Positions 33,789 through 42,532 of a stretch of DNA of 54,919 bases are shown piece by piece. The stretch is from the NCBI GenBank assembly GCA_009779745.1, contig WRDR01000012.1:1-54919 (forward strand), read 5' to 3'. Each line of letters begins with the position of its first letter. Positions within the stretch are counted from its first letter, which is position 1. Origin of the DNA: Alphaproteobacteria bacterium (GTDB lineage Bacteria; Pseudomonadota; Alphaproteobacteria; UBA9219). The position numbers and the translations under genes were made by a program. Under the pieces are notes generated by a model. The model was not told the DNA's origin and did not search any database. It saw only the letters and a list, made by a program, of their open reading frames with translations.

Positions 33789-35087
33789 ATGCGGAATAAA
33801 ATTTTTATCTTAGGTTTGGTTTTTGCTGTTTCAGTGTCTTTTCCGGCTGAGGCATCAACTCCGGACAATACTGTCAATAAGCTAAAGCCACAGGATACTG
33901 TTGCTCAGCCTATTCAGCGAGCCCCTGATCAGACCGGGTCAGAGCAGCAAACCCGCAGTTTTTGGGATGCTACTAACACTAATCTGTTTCATGGACTGGG
34001 CGTTAGCGGAAGTCCTATGTTTGTGTCAGGGCAAGGGATACCTTATTTTGCTACATATTCAAAAACAAAAGAAGACGGGCTTTTCGACAACAATCAGCAT
34101 GTGCCGGGCGGGTTTTTACAGGGTATGGAAAAAGCTATAACGTACGATAAGCTACCAATAACTCCCAAACTATTGGAGGAATCTGTTCTAGATCGGGCTC
34201 AGAAAAATGCGTTGGCTAAGTTTGTTATAGCGCCGGATGCTGACACATCTGCGGCATTGACGGATAATTTTCTTACTGCATGGAGAACAAGATGCGAACA
34301 GGGATTTTTGCCTATGGACGAACATGATCCGGAAGGTAAAATAAACGCATCGCTTGAATCAGATGTGTGCGATGCGGGAGGTACGTATGCGCGCTGGGAT
34401 AGATCTTTGGAGTCTTTGTTGGGACCGCTGCAATATCTTGCGCCTAAAGATATGAATATACCTGGGAAGAAAGATAACGTACAGAGGGGTGACAAGCCTT
34501 TTTCTCGTTTTCCCAAGCTGGAGAAACCGGAGGAGGACTATGCTCCTATATATGCGGCAGCGTATTTTTGCATGAATTTGGGTATGTATTCATTTGCAGC
34601 GTTGGAAGGCATACCTGCTTTGGATTACAGGCAAGACATTATAAGAGAGGTGATTATGCAGGAAACCATAGACAGCAAAGGTGTTGCAAATTGCTGGAGG
34701 TTTTTTGAAGAAAGAGTGCAATATCCCCCCGGATTCAATCCGCCTGCATACCATGCTCTGCAGAGAAAAAGATGCGAGTATGATTTTCAGCATTTGCATA
34801 TTATAACTAGGGAACAGTATGAGGATTGTGCAGAAAACGGACGTAGTGATTTGCAGGCAAGATTTGATATGGCAAATAGGATATACTCTGAAGAGTATCA
34901 GCAGAAATTCATCAAGTATCTTGGAGCCACTCAAAGAGCCATAATCATAGGGCTTGCTATGGCGGATGCTGAGAAGTTCCAGCAGACTCTTCTTTTACAG
35001 CGTCAGATTATGGCTACAGTCATGGGAACGACAAGAATCTACCCGGCATCATTTGGTGGTCAGTCGTATGAAGTGGAGTCCAAATGA
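33789..35087 (+). CDS. Secreted protein of unknown function, about 432 residues
   Basis: Sec signal peptide (KIFILGLVFAVSVSFPAEA) and a mature region with eight or so cysteines, some well separated, suggesting disulphides. Recognisable landmarks are TRCEQGFLPMDEHDPEGK, YAPIYAAAYFCMNLGMYSF and the C-terminal FIKYLGATQRAIIIGLAMA. GGAGG precedes ATG 33789. No family recognised. Its neighbour is another signal-peptide protein, so a periplasmic or surface job is likely. Confidence 0.7.
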   Translation: MRNKIFILGLVFAVSVSFPAEASTPDNTVNKLKPQDTVAQPIQRAPDQTGSEQQTRSFWDATNTNLFHGLGVSGSPMFVSGQGIPYFATYSKTKEDGLFDNNQHVPGGFLQGMEKAITYDKLPITPKLLEESVLDRAQKNALAKFVIAPDADTSAALTDNFLTAWRTRCEQGFLPMDEHDPEGKINASLESDVCDAGGTYARWDRSLESLLGPLQYLAPKDMNIPGKKDNVQRGDKPFSRFPKLEKPEEDYAPIYAAAYFCMNLGMYSFAALEGIPALDYRQDIIREVIMQETIDSKGVANCWRFFEERVQYPPGFNPPAYHALQRKRCEYDFQHLHIITREQYEDCAENGRSDLQARFDMANRIYSEEYQQKFIKYLGATQRAIIIGLAMADAEKFQQTLLLQRQIMATVMGTTRIYPASFGGQSYEVESK

Positions 35088-35104
35088 CATATAAATGTAA
35101 AATC

Positions 35105-35118
35105 AATTAGGAACTAGG
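35105..35118 (+). repeat. Short AATTAGG-type heptamer array
   Basis: AATTAGG and AACTAGG followed by AATTATA, then an inverted partner reading CTAACTCCTA. It lies between convergent genes (the secreted protein on + and the Ddl-like ligase on -), where it may help end transcription. Confidence 0.5.
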
Positions 35119-35142
35119 AATTATAAAACCTCTAACTCCTAT

Positions 35143-36387
35143 CTACCTTCTCGGGAATAGTCTCGCCTCTTTGAGAGTAGGATCGTTCGGTATCTGCTGC
35201 TGGGCGTGCAGATCAAAGGCTTCCGTAATCATATCTTCCAATAATTCAGTCAGCGTTACAGGGTTTTCCTTTGCTCCTTCCCACAGGAAATATGCAAACA
35301 GCGTTGGAAACGGATTAGCTTCATTGAACCAAATCTCTCCGGTCTTGCTGTTGCACATGAAGTCCAGTCTGGGAATACCGGCACCGTCTACTATATCAAA
35401 AACAGTGGTAGCCCACTTTCTTATGTTAGCGTCCATTTCTTTGGTTATATCGGGGTGAAGATCGTGAATGCTGGCAATGCCTTCGGCAGTAGGCATACTG
35501 CATTTGGCTCCCATTTTGCTTCCTTTGCCTTTGTCGCCGGTCTTGTATTTGGCTTCGAAACTGAAGAACTCTTCAGAGAATTTCGGTTTCTCTATAGCAG
35601 AAGTTACGGTCTTGCCTTTTCTTTTGCGCACGGAAACATTGTATTCCACCAGATTCTCAACGAATGTTTCCAAGAGAGCGGTATGGTCCAGTACAAAAGT
35701 GCTTGATGCCAGAGTGTCAGAAAGGTCGTTGTAGGAGTTGACTTTGGCAACTCCTATGCTGCTTCCCAAATTCGCAGGCTTTACACAGCAAGGGAACTTA
35801 ACGCCCGGCAGCATTTGCTGGAGTTCCGCCGGAGTAATAAGAACGCCTTCTTTCGGACGTTTGATTTCGTAGTGAGGGATAATAGGAACATCGGTGCCTG
35901 CAAGCATTTTTTTAGTAGCTCCTTTATCCATGACAACTGCCGAAGCAAGCACGCGCATTCCGGTATACGGTATGTTGGCAACTTCGCACATGCCTTGAAT
36001 TCTGCCGTCCTCTCCGATAAGTCCTAAGAAGCCGAGAAAGGCGACATCAAAAGGAATGCGCTTTTGTCTCTCCCAGAAATATTTAGGCATAGTTATCAGC
36101 TCAGGAGTTTTTCTCAGAGACGTGTTCAAAGTCACTCGAGTAAAAGTGCTTTGCGTCTCAAGACTGGGAATGTAAATATTGGAATCTAAGAGAGCTTCCG
36201 GAGTCTTGCCGATAAACCACTGACCGTCAGGAGACACGTACAAAGGAATTACATCGAATTTTTCTTTGTCCAGAGCATTGATGCCGTTCAGGGAAGTCAG
36301 TATGCTTATATCATGTTCAGGAGATCTTCCTCCGAACATAAAAAGGACTCTGGTTTTTTTATTGGATTCTGTTGTGCTGGCAGACAT
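35143..36387 (-). CDS. D-alanine--D-alanine ligase-like ATP-grasp enzyme
   Basis: 414 residues with the Ddl N-terminal signature FMFGGRSPEHDISILTS, the ATP-grasp lysine in CCVKPANLGSSIGVAK, the omega-loop region FFSFEAKYKTG and the metal-binding IWFNEANPFP. Standard ligases have NEINTLPG or NEVNTMPG at the last site. Here the glycine that helps bind the second substrate is missing and the proline/phenylalanine order is altered. At 414 residues it is longer than DdlB (about 306). It could be a true Ddl of a divergent lineage or a ligase for another dipeptide or depsipeptide. Cytoplasmic; divergent from an alpha/beta hydrolase. Confidence 0.8.
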   Translation of the reverse strand: MSASTTESNKKTRVLFMFGGRSPEHDISILTSLNGINALDKEKFDVIPLYVSPDGQWFIGKTPEALLDSNIYIPSLETQSTFTRVTLNTSLRKTPELITMPKYFWERQKRIPFDVAFLGFLGLIGEDGRIQGMCEVANIPYTGMRVLASAVVMDKGATKKMLAGTDVPIIPHYEIKRPKEGVLITPAELQQMLPGVKFPCCVKPANLGSSIGVAKVNSYNDLSDTLASSTFVLDHTALLETFVENLVEYNVSVRKRKGKTVTSAIEKPKFSEEFFSFEAKYKTGDKGKGSKMGAKCSMPTAEGIASIHDLHPDITKEMDANIRKWATTVFDIVDGAGIPRLDFMCNSKTGEIWFNEANPFPTLFAYFLWEGAKENPVTLTELLEDMITEAFDLHAQQQIPNDPTLKEARLFPRR

Positions 36388-36484
36388 TTAAATATACCTC
36401 TTAATATTTTTAGGATATTGCGAATCATGCGAAATACAGGTTATATAATCTAGCAACGCCTTCAAAAATTCAAGGGAAAAGGCT

Positions 36485-37252
36485 ATGGCGATAGACTACA
36501 AAATAGACTATGATATTATCGGCGATATAGACAATGCCGAAGCTGTCTTTGTTTGGGGGCATGGCTGGGGTTTTAATAAGAGGATTTTTCTGTTGTTTGC
36601 TCAGGCTATGGCGGCTAGGGGTGCGAGCATTATAATTAACTTTCCGGGCTGGGGCGGAACGCCGGAGCCCCCGGAAAACTGGACTACTGCAGAATACGCA
36701 GAGTTAACAGCCGAACTTATAGAGAAATATAAGAAAAACAGAAAGGTTTTCTACATAGGTCATTCTTTCGGAGGGCGCATAGGGCTGCAGCTGGGAGGGC
36801 ATTACGGGCATTTAATAGACGCTATGGTACTTTTGGCTTCTGCCGGGATTCCTAAACCTTGTTCTTTGTTAGTAAAGTGGTTCAGGAAGACAAAAGTCTT
36901 TTTTTATAAATTTTTGAAGCCAGTGCCGGTTATGCTGGGCATAGACCTAGACAAACTAAAAAACAGGTTCGGGAGCGTAGACTACAGAGCTTCCTCGCCG
37001 GCAATGAGGAAAATACTCAATAATGTAGTAGGAGAAAATCTTTCCAAAGAAGCGGAAAATACAAAATGCCCGGTCCTTATCATATACGGAGACAAGGATA
37101 CGGAAACGCCTGTAGAAATAGGCAAAATTCTCAATAAACTAATCAAAGGGTCGTCTTTAGTCATACTAAAAGGGCAGGACCATCATTCTATTTTAATGGA
37201 CTATAAGTACCCTGTGATAAGGAAAATAGCTGATTTTGTAGGCGATAAATAA
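36485..37252 (+). CDS. Alpha/beta hydrolase
   Basis: 255 residues with oxyanion region FVWGHGWGFNKRIF, nucleophile elbow GHSFGG, acid in IYGDKDTETP and histidine in KGQDHHSIL, giving a complete Ser-Asp-His triad. No signal peptide. The cap region (about 120-175) is basic and hydrophobic and may touch the membrane. The substrate is unknown. AAGG lies before the ATG. It is divergent from the Ddl-like ligase (97 bp), so joint regulation with cell-wall metabolism is possible but unproven. Confidence 0.88.
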   Translation: MAIDYKIDYDIIGDIDNAEAVFVWGHGWGFNKRIFLLFAQAMAARGASIIINFPGWGGTPEPPENWTTAEYAELTAELIEKYKKNRKVFYIGHSFGGRIGLQLGGHYGHLIDAMVLLASAGIPKPCSLLVKWFRKTKVFFYKFLKPVPVMLGIDLDKLKNRFGSVDYRASSPAMRKILNNVVGENLSKEAENTKCPVLIIYGDKDTETPVEIGKILNKLIKGSSLVILKGQDHHSILMDYKYPVIRKIADFVGDK

Positions 37253-37299
37253 AGTTGCTTTTTAAGCAAGGATTATTTAGTATGCCCTCCGTAAAAAGT

Positions 37300-37374
37300 G
37301 CCGATTTAGCTCAGCGGTAGAGCAACCGCCTTGTAAGCGGTAGGTCGTCAGTTCAATTCTGACAATCGGCACCA
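37300..37374 (+). tRNA. tRNA-Thr (anticodon TGT)
   Basis: Complete cloverleaf: acceptor arms GCCGATT/AATCGGC, D-arm TAGCTCAGCGGTAGAGC, anticodon loop CTTGTAA giving TGT, T-loop TTCAATT, encoded ACCA, then T6. Confidence 0.97.
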
Positions 37375-37380
37375 TTTTTT

Positions 37381-37476
37381 GGTTTTGTGATGTTCGCAGG
37401 CGTTCGCCGCTATTCACAAAACCCTTGTAAAATAAGCCTTATATTTGTTATTATCGTCCGCAGGGGTTCGCCCCTG
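37381..37476. repeat. Two palindromic hairpins behind tRNA-Thr
   Basis: GGTTTTGTG (37381-37389) pairs with CACAAAACC (37415-37423), with an inner GGCGTTCGCC. A second hairpin, CAGGGG-TTCG-CCCCTG (37461-37476), has a UUCG-type tetraloop. This is the second tRNA in the window with palindromes at its 3' side. Confidence 0.75.
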
Positions 37477-37541
37477 TCCGCCTGCACCCGCAAATTCTGG
37501 GGGCAGAACAGGGGGAACAGGATTAAAAACTGGGGGCAGAA

Positions 37542-37658
37542 ATGAAGCTAACGGACAAATCTTGCAAAGCTGCAAAACCAAAGCAAAAAATCTACAAGCT
37601 GGCTGATGGAGGCGGCTTATACTTGCTTGTAAATCTTCACATTAAAAAATCCCCCTAA
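37542..37658 (+). pseudogene. P4-type (DUF4102) integrase N-terminal remnant
   Basis: 38 codons, MKLTDKSCKAAKPKQKIYKL then ADGGGLYLLVN, match the start of P4-like tyrosine integrases (the arm-binding DUF4102 domain). The frame then diverges and stops. It lies 168 bp past the 3' end of tRNA-Thr(TGT), the classic site for such integrases, so it is the scar of an old integrated element. Confidence 0.65.
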
Positions 37659-37680
37659 GGTTTTGAGACAAGAGGGGGAT
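37641..37680 (-). terminator. Intrinsic terminator for the cysteine-rich secreted protein gene
   Basis: On the minus strand ATCCCCCT (37673-37680) pairs with AGGGGGAT (37649-37656), followed by a run of T (from 37648 leftwards). It is 18 bp past the stop at 37698. Confidence 0.85.
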
Positions 37681-37697
37681 ATGAGACAGTTACTAGG

Positions 37698-38963
37698 CTA
37701 CATATGAAGTACGCCTTTGCAAAGTTCTCTGTGATCGTTTTCTCTGCCTTTACAATTTGCCCCGTATATCTTACCCAGCTCTTTACAGAAATCTACGCAA
37801 TAGTCCTTATCTTTATTGAAGCCTAGGTCATAAGTTGACGGACCGCAAGCAGCAAGAGCATAGTCGTTTGTTATCTTATCAAGAACGTCCTTATCGCCTG
37901 ATGAGAGTCCTTCGTCTCCGGTGCGGATAACGTGGTTGCCCTGCCACCTTACACGAGCTGCCTGTGTTCTTATCGGATCAAAGTAACATGGACCTTCAAC
38001 AGCCAGATCTATATCGCAGCCAAGCTCAGCGGGCGGTGTTGAATCACATTTGCAGTTAACACCACGGACTTCCGCTTGTACGAAACCGGAGTTGTCAGCA
38101 CAGAAAAACTCGTCTGCAACAGCAGCGCAATGGTCAGTTTGAGAACCGCTTCCGTAATTGCCTTGTACCTGACCCGCTATGCAGCTATAGAACTTGTCCC
38201 ACGGATATTTCCGATCCCATTCTAAGGTATCGCTGTTTGCTGTATTTGCTGCGGGAATATCGGCAGCAAAAGAGACGGAGTACCCGTTTCTAAGCGAGGA
38301 CTCAGCTCTTTCTGCATCGTACAACCCATTTTGGCGCAAAATACCAATAACATTTCCTTGTGCTTGAGGCGGTAAGGCATTAAATCTATCTGCAAGTATT
38401 TTGTAACCGCGGCTGTCTTGAGCAAGCACTCCCAGCTCTTGAAGAGCAGCCAATCCGTCTGCTTGGGTTGGCAGCGAAGTGCTAGGCAGCGGATACGCTG
38501 CGGGCGCAGGAGTTGTATTGATAGGAGTCGGTTTAAACACATTGCCGCCGGTTGGTTTAAACACATTGCCGGTGCTTTGCTGATTAACAACAGGCTGCTT
38601 GATATCCAGTAGTGTGGTTTGGACATTTGGGACATCGTCTGTATGGGCAAACCCTTCGGGTACGCTTGTGTCCTGCTTGGGAGCCGTGTTAAACACGTTG
38701 CCTTGGTAATTGCCTTGCTGAGTATCAGTAGACTGCTGATCTCCAGTGCTGTGGACAATGGGTCCGTCATCGCCAAGACCATAATTATTGCTCGTAATGG
38801 ATTGCAATGTACTCTCAGGAGACACATCAAATTCCGCATTATCAGGCTGAGCCACAAAATTAGGCGTGTATATGCCGGCAGATACGGAGGTTCCTAAATT
38901 CAAGACAGAGAAAAACAGAGCGGAAAACAAAAAAAGAACGATAAATTTTTTACTGGTAAACAT
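37698..38963 (-). CDS. Secreted protein with Gln/Thr/Pro-rich middle and cysteine-rich C-terminus
   Basis: 421 residues. A signal peptide (about 1-29, ending TSVSAG) is followed by a low-complexity region (about 40-165) with repeated NVFKPTGG/NVFKPTP and NVFNTAP units. A helical middle comes next (LQELGVLAQDSRGYKILADRF), and then a C-terminal domain from about residue 245 with at least twelve cysteines (for example CAAVADEFFCADN, NCKCDSTPP, CVDFCKELGKIYGANCKG). This suggests a disulphide-stabilised extracellular or periplasmic module, perhaps a surface or enzyme domain; no family recognised. A good promoter lies 53-80 bp upstream and an intrinsic terminator follows. Confidence 0.7.
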   Translation of the reverse strand: MFTSKKFIVLFLFSALFFSVLNLGTSVSAGIYTPNFVAQPDNAEFDVSPESTLQSITSNNYGLGDDGPIVHSTGDQQSTDTQQGNYQGNVFNTAPKQDTSVPEGFAHTDDVPNVQTTLLDIKQPVVNQQSTGNVFKPTGGNVFKPTPINTTPAPAAYPLPSTSLPTQADGLAALQELGVLAQDSRGYKILADRFNALPPQAQGNVIGILRQNGLYDAERAESSLRNGYSVSFAADIPAANTANSDTLEWDRKYPWDKFYSCIAGQVQGNYGSGSQTDHCAAVADEFFCADNSGFVQAEVRGVNCKCDSTPPAELGCDIDLAVEGPCYFDPIRTQAARVRWQGNHVIRTGDEGLSSGDKDVLDKITNDYALAACGPSTYDLGFNKDKDYCVDFCKELGKIYGANCKGRENDHRELCKGVLHM

Positions 38964-39015
38964 AATAAACCTGCCCTAATAAAAATAAAAATGAATAAAT
39001 TAAATACCGTCTTTG

Positions 39016-39044
39016 CTTATAATGCATGAAAATACTTTCAGCAA
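39016..39044 (-). promoter_or_regulatory. Promoter of the cysteine-rich secreted protein gene
   Basis: On the minus strand TTGCTG (39039-39044), a 17-bp spacer and TATAAG (39016-39021), 53 bp before the ATG. Confidence 0.65.
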
Positions 39045-39082
39045 ATAAAAATTTAGGCGCAGATAACTAATTGTTTTATTGG

Positions 39083-39967
39083 CTATTTTTTAATTTTAAC
39101 CTTAAGAATACGGCTTTGCTCTGTTTCCAGCACTTCTATAACTGTGCCGTTGGCGCAGGTGATGGACTCTTTTGCTATTGGAATATGTCCTGCCAAGTGG
39201 GCTGCATACCCTCCTATAGTGTCTATTTCTTCATTATCCTCAACAGACAATTTAATGCCTGTATCCGCCTCAAACTTCTCAATCGGCATACCGGCATCTA
39301 CTATCAAAGAGCCGTCAGATAGCGTTATAATTTTCATATTATCCGGCTCATCGTGTTCGTCCTCGATTTCACCTACTATTTCTTCAACCAAATCTTCTAT
39401 TGTTATAAGTCCGTCTATGCCTCCGAACTCGTCTACCACCATTGCCATGTGCTGTCTTGTCTGTCTCATTTGAAGCAGTAGCCTGACAACAGGCATGGAC
39501 GGCGCTACAAACGGGACTGTTCTTATAATGTCTTTTATCGCAAACGGTTTGCGCTCTATCAGATACGGTATTATATCCTTCACGTGTATTATGCCAATAA
39601 CCTCGTCAAGCCTTTCCTTGTATACCGGAAGCCGGCTGTATTGGCTCTGTGAGATTTTCTCAATGGTTTCTGAAAGAGAAGAATCAAATTCCAAAGCTAC
39701 AATCGAAGCTCTTTGCACCATGCAGTCTTCTATGCGCCTGTCGTGCAGGTTTACCACATTGGATAAAAGAGTTTTCTCATCGGACGACACGCCGGACTCG
39801 TGCGAGGGTTCTTCGATAATTTCCTCTACTATTTTGCGCAAATCCTGAGCGTCCATTTTGGGGCGGATTACAGAAGAAACCTTATGCCCGAGTTTCTTCC
39901 AGAACGTTCGGGGGACTTCGCTTTCAGCGGGAGATGTTTCAGGATTTTGAGATTCATCAAATGTCAT
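39083..39967 (-). CDS. tlyC: Hemolysin/CorC-family CBS-domain protein
   Basis: 294 residues: an N-terminal polar region, a pair of CBS domains (about 80-200, with RIEDCMVQRASIVALE and SRLPVYKERLDEVIGIIHVKDI) and a C-terminal CorC_HlyC domain (from about 215, ITLSDGSLIVDAGMPIEKFE). There is no membrane domain, as in TlyC/CorC-type proteins; these act in magnesium/cobalt efflux control or membrane homeostasis. It follows ybeY with a two-base gap, a gene order common in alphaproteobacteria (ybeY-tlyC-lnt), although lnt is not next here. Confidence 0.9.
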   Translation of the reverse strand: MTFDESQNPETSPAESEVPRTFWKKLGHKVSSVIRPKMDAQDLRKIVEEIIEEPSHESGVSSDEKTLLSNVVNLHDRRIEDCMVQRASIVALEFDSSLSETIEKISQSQYSRLPVYKERLDEVIGIIHVKDIIPYLIERKPFAIKDIIRTVPFVAPSMPVVRLLLQMRQTRQHMAMVVDEFGGIDGLITIEDLVEEIVGEIEDEHDEPDNMKIITLSDGSLIVDAGMPIEKFEADTGIKLSVEDNEEIDTIGGYAAHLAGHIPIAKESITCANGTVIEVLETEQSRILKVKIKK

Positions 39968-39969
39968 GA

Positions 39970-40479
39970 TTATCTATCATAGAGTCCATTATAAGGATTT
40001 GCAAGTCCCATAGCGGACATAATGCGAATCTCCAGAGATTCCATAGCGTTAGCGTCATTATCAGAGATATGATCAAAACCCAGAAGATGCAGGAACCCGT
40101 GAATTACCAAGTGAGTCAGGTGATTTTCCAGAGTTTTGTTTTGCAGGCGGGCTTCTTTTTTGACGCACTGATAGGCAATAGCAATATCGCCCAGAGAACC
40201 TGTTACGTTTTCAAATAACTCTGATTTTTCGAACTGAGGAAAAGAGAGGACGTTAGTAGACTTGTCCATGCCTCTGAAACTGCGGTTCAGCTTTTTAATA
40301 TTGTGATTAGTCGTAAGAAGCACTGTGACTTCCGTATTGCGGATTTTTGAAGCCAAGCGTATGGGCAGGTTTTCTATTGCAGCTTTGACAGCTTTTCTAA
40401 CCAGAGGCTTTACATTAGGAACACTTTCCCAGCCTTTTGAATCTATTATGATGTCAATTCCGCACTCCACACTCCGCAC
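39970..40479 (-). CDS. ybeY: Endoribonuclease YbeY
   Basis: Single-strand-specific metallo-RNase for 16S rRNA 3' maturation and ribosome quality control. The zinc motif HGFLHLLGFDH (three histidines) is intact, and the upstream NRSFRGMDKSTNVLSFP is typical. The 169-residue form uses GTG 40479. That start lies inside four tandem GTGYGGA heptamers, which therefore encode the first residues; the true start may be slightly different. Overlaps nothing and is coupled to tlyC. Confidence 0.94.
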   Translation of the reverse strand: MRSVECGIDIIIDSKGWESVPNVKPLVRKAVKAAIENLPIRLASKIRNTEVTVLLTTNHNIKKLNRSFRGMDKSTNVLSFPQFEKSELFENVTGSLGDIAIAYQCVKKEARLQNKTLENHLTHLVIHGFLHLLGFDHISDNDANAMESLEIRIMSAMGLANPYNGLYDR

Positions 40480-40486
40480 TCCGCAC
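40459..40486 (-). repeat. Four tandem GTGYGGA heptamers at the ybeY start
   Basis: On the minus strand GTGCGGA, GTGCGGA, GTGTGGA, GTGCGGA follow one another. They overlap the 5' end of ybeY. Confidence 0.8.
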
Positions 40487-40533
40487 TGCTAGTAAAGGTT
40501 TACTTTTAGTACATTATATTGTATAGAGTCAAC

Positions 40534-41526
40534 ATGTCTGATCCATACAATATATTGGGTGTTTCCAAAACCGCCAGTCCTGCCGATATTAAATCTGCAT
40601 ACAGGAAGCTGGCAAAAAAACTGCATCCGGATGTTAATCCCGGGCGCAAGGATATTGAACAGCGGTTTAAAGAAGTTACTGCCGCATACGACTTGCTGTC
40701 TGATGCTAAGAAAAGAGCTAAGTACGACAGAGGCGAGATTAACGCTCAGGGACAGCCTCAGGCAGGCGGCGGGTTTGGGAGCAGAGGATTCCGTGATGCC
40801 CAGCCCAAGGGAGGCGGCGGGTATTATAACTATACCGGCGGAGCGTCTCCGTTTGGGAACAGAACTTATAAAACTTCTTCGGGCGGAGGTGAAGATCCTT
40901 TCTCTTCATTCGGAGATATTTTTTCCGAATTCATGAATCCGTCTTCCGGAAGGAAGAGAAGCTTCTCTTGGAAAACAAGAGATGACAGTCAGGAGTATGG
41001 CGGAGAATTAGCCTCGGACACTTTGACGAAAATAAAAATCCCGTTCAGAGAAGCGTGTCTGGGCTGTAAGAAAAGAGTGACTCTGCCTGACAATAAGACT
41101 GTGGAAGTGACAATTCCGGCAGGCATAGAGGATAACTATAAATTAAGACTAAAGGGGCAGGGGAAAGCCGGAAGTTTCGGTGAAAAAGGAAATGCTATCA
41201 TAGAGGTGCAGATAGAGCCGGACAGATTTTTGACCAGAAAGGGAAAAGATATTTATCTTGATGCGCCTATATCGCTTTTAGAAGCTGTAAAAGGAGCAAG
41301 CATAAATGTACCGTCTTTAGGCGGCACGCTGTCTATCAAGGTGCCTAAGGGATCTAATACCGGAACAGTGTTAAGACTGAAAGGCAAGGGAGTTACCGGC
41401 GGCGACATGTTTGTAAAGCTGGAGGTAAAACTGCCGGAAAATGTTTCCGATGACTTAGCGAATTTCATAGAAAAATGGTCGAAAACGAATGAATATAAAC
41501 CTAGAAAAACATTGCATTGGGAGTGA
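40534..41526 (+). CDS. DnaJ-type co-chaperone without zinc finger (CbpA/type II)
   Basis: J-domain at residues about 3-68 with the essential HPD (KLHPDVNPG), a glycine/phenylalanine-rich linker (about 75-150) and two C-terminal substrate-binding domains ([20 protein letters not shown] and on, ending in the PRKTLHW tail). The CxxCxGxG zinc modules of DnaJ are missing, so this is the CbpA-like class acting with DnaK. ATG 40534 is chosen; an upstream start adds five residues. Cytoplasmic. Confidence 0.88.
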   Translation: MSDPYNILGVSKTASPADIKSAYRKLAKKLHPDVNPGRKDIEQRFKEVTAAYDLLSDAKKRAKYDRGEINAQGQPQAGGGFGSRGFRDAQPKGGGGYYNYTGGASPFGNRTYKTSSGGGEDPFSSFGDIFSEFMNPSSGRKRSFSWKTRDDSQEYGGELASDTLTKIKIPFREACLGCKKRVTLPDNKTVEVTIPAGIEDNYKLRLKGQGKAGSFGEKGNAIIEVQIEPDRFLTRKGKDIYLDAPISLLEAVKGASINVPSLGGTLSIKVPKGSNTGTVLRLKGKGVTGGDMFVKLEVKLPENVSDDLANFIEKWSKTNEYKPRKTLHWE

Positions 41527-41584
41527 TTATTTGTGTATACTGGAACAACTCCTAACTCCTCATTAATTTTAGAAAGGCATAGAA

Positions 41585-41788
41585 ATGGCAACTGAACAAA
41601 GAGTGGCTGCTTTGCAGGCAAAGCACGCAGAGGTAGATAAGCAAATATTGGATATTGAGAATGGAGCAAGCACGGATCCTGCGGAAGTGAGCCGTTTGAA
41701 AGCATTGAAGCTGAGTATAAAGGACGAGATAGAGAAACTGCGGAGCGGAGAGCAATGTTCCGGAAAATGCAAGTGCGGTTGTGAATAG
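41585..41788 (+). CDS. DUF465/YdcH-like small protein with cysteine-rich tail
   Basis: 67 residues. The body is the DUF465 helical hairpin (RVAALQAKHAEVDKQILDIE then SRLKALKLSIKDEIEKL), a common small alphaproteobacterial family of unknown role. The last ten residues, CSGKCKCGCE, hold four cysteines spaced like a metal-binding knuckle and are unusual for the family. AGAAAGG lies before the ATG. It is followed 21 bp later by the BI-1 gene and is probably co-transcribed with it. Confidence 0.75.
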   Translation: MATEQRVAALQAKHAEVDKQILDIENGASTDPAEVSRLKALKLSIKDEIEKLRSGEQCSGKCKCGCE

Positions 41789-41809
41789 AACTATAAAGGA
41801 GACTGAATA

Positions 41810-42520
41810 ATGAATGATCCGTTTTTTCGCGATAGTGCAGCGACTATAAGAGGCGCCAACATAGATATGGGGCTGCGTACGCATATGCAGAAAGTTTTCG
41901 GGTATATGTGCGGTGGGCTGGCGTTGTCCGGAGGATTGGCGATGTTCATCGCACATAACGTTGCGATAGTACAGATGTTAGCCTCTTCATGGATAAGTTT
42001 TGTGTTTATGCTGGCTCCGCTCGGGATACTGTTTTATCTGAATGCCGCTATGAGGAGGCTGTCCGTAGGTGCGTTAAGAGCTTGGTTCACAGTATTCTGT
42101 GCTCTTATGGGAGTATCATTGGGACTGGTATTTTTTCAGTACACTGATGCCAGCATTGCCCGTGCGTTTTTTGTGAACTCTGCGATGTTCGGCTCTATGG
42201 CGTTATGGGGATACACGACAAAGAAAGACCTTTCAGGCATGGGGGCTTTTTTGATTATGGGAGTTTTCGGTGTAATAATCGCTTCCATAGTAAATCTTTT
42301 CATGGCATCTCCTATGCTAAGCTGGGCTACGTCCGTTATAGGCGTTGTAGTGTTTACAGGACTCACTGCGTGGGACATGCAGCGTATAAAACAAACGTAC
42401 GATGAAGCTCACGGCGAAGAGGCAAACCACAAAATGGCAGTATTTAACGCATTGTCGTTATATCTGAACTTCATCAATGCCCTGTTGTTCCTTTTACGCT
42501 TCATGGGCGAGAGAAGGTAG
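41810..42520 (+). CDS. Bax inhibitor-1/YccA-family membrane protein
   Basis: 236 residues with seven hydrophobic helices, the usual N-terminal start (GLRTHMQKVFGYMCGGLALSG), and the C-terminal TGLTAWDMQRIKQTYDE plus ALSLYLNFINALLFLLRFMGERR. Family members are pH-sensitive calcium-leak channels or modulators of FtsH. AAGGAG precedes the ATG. It is convergent with cysS (12 bp between the stops, with no obvious terminator). Confidence 0.93.
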   Translation: MNDPFFRDSAATIRGANIDMGLRTHMQKVFGYMCGGLALSGGLAMFIAHNVAIVQMLASSWISFVFMLAPLGILFYLNAAMRRLSVGALRAWFTVFCALMGVSLGLVFFQYTDASIARAFFVNSAMFGSMALWGYTTKKDLSGMGAFLIMGVFGVIIASIVNLFMASPMLSWATSVIGVVVFTGLTAWDMQRIKQTYDEAHGEEANHKMAVFNALSLYLNFINALLFLLRFMGERR

Positions 42521-42532
42521 GAAAAGGAATCA

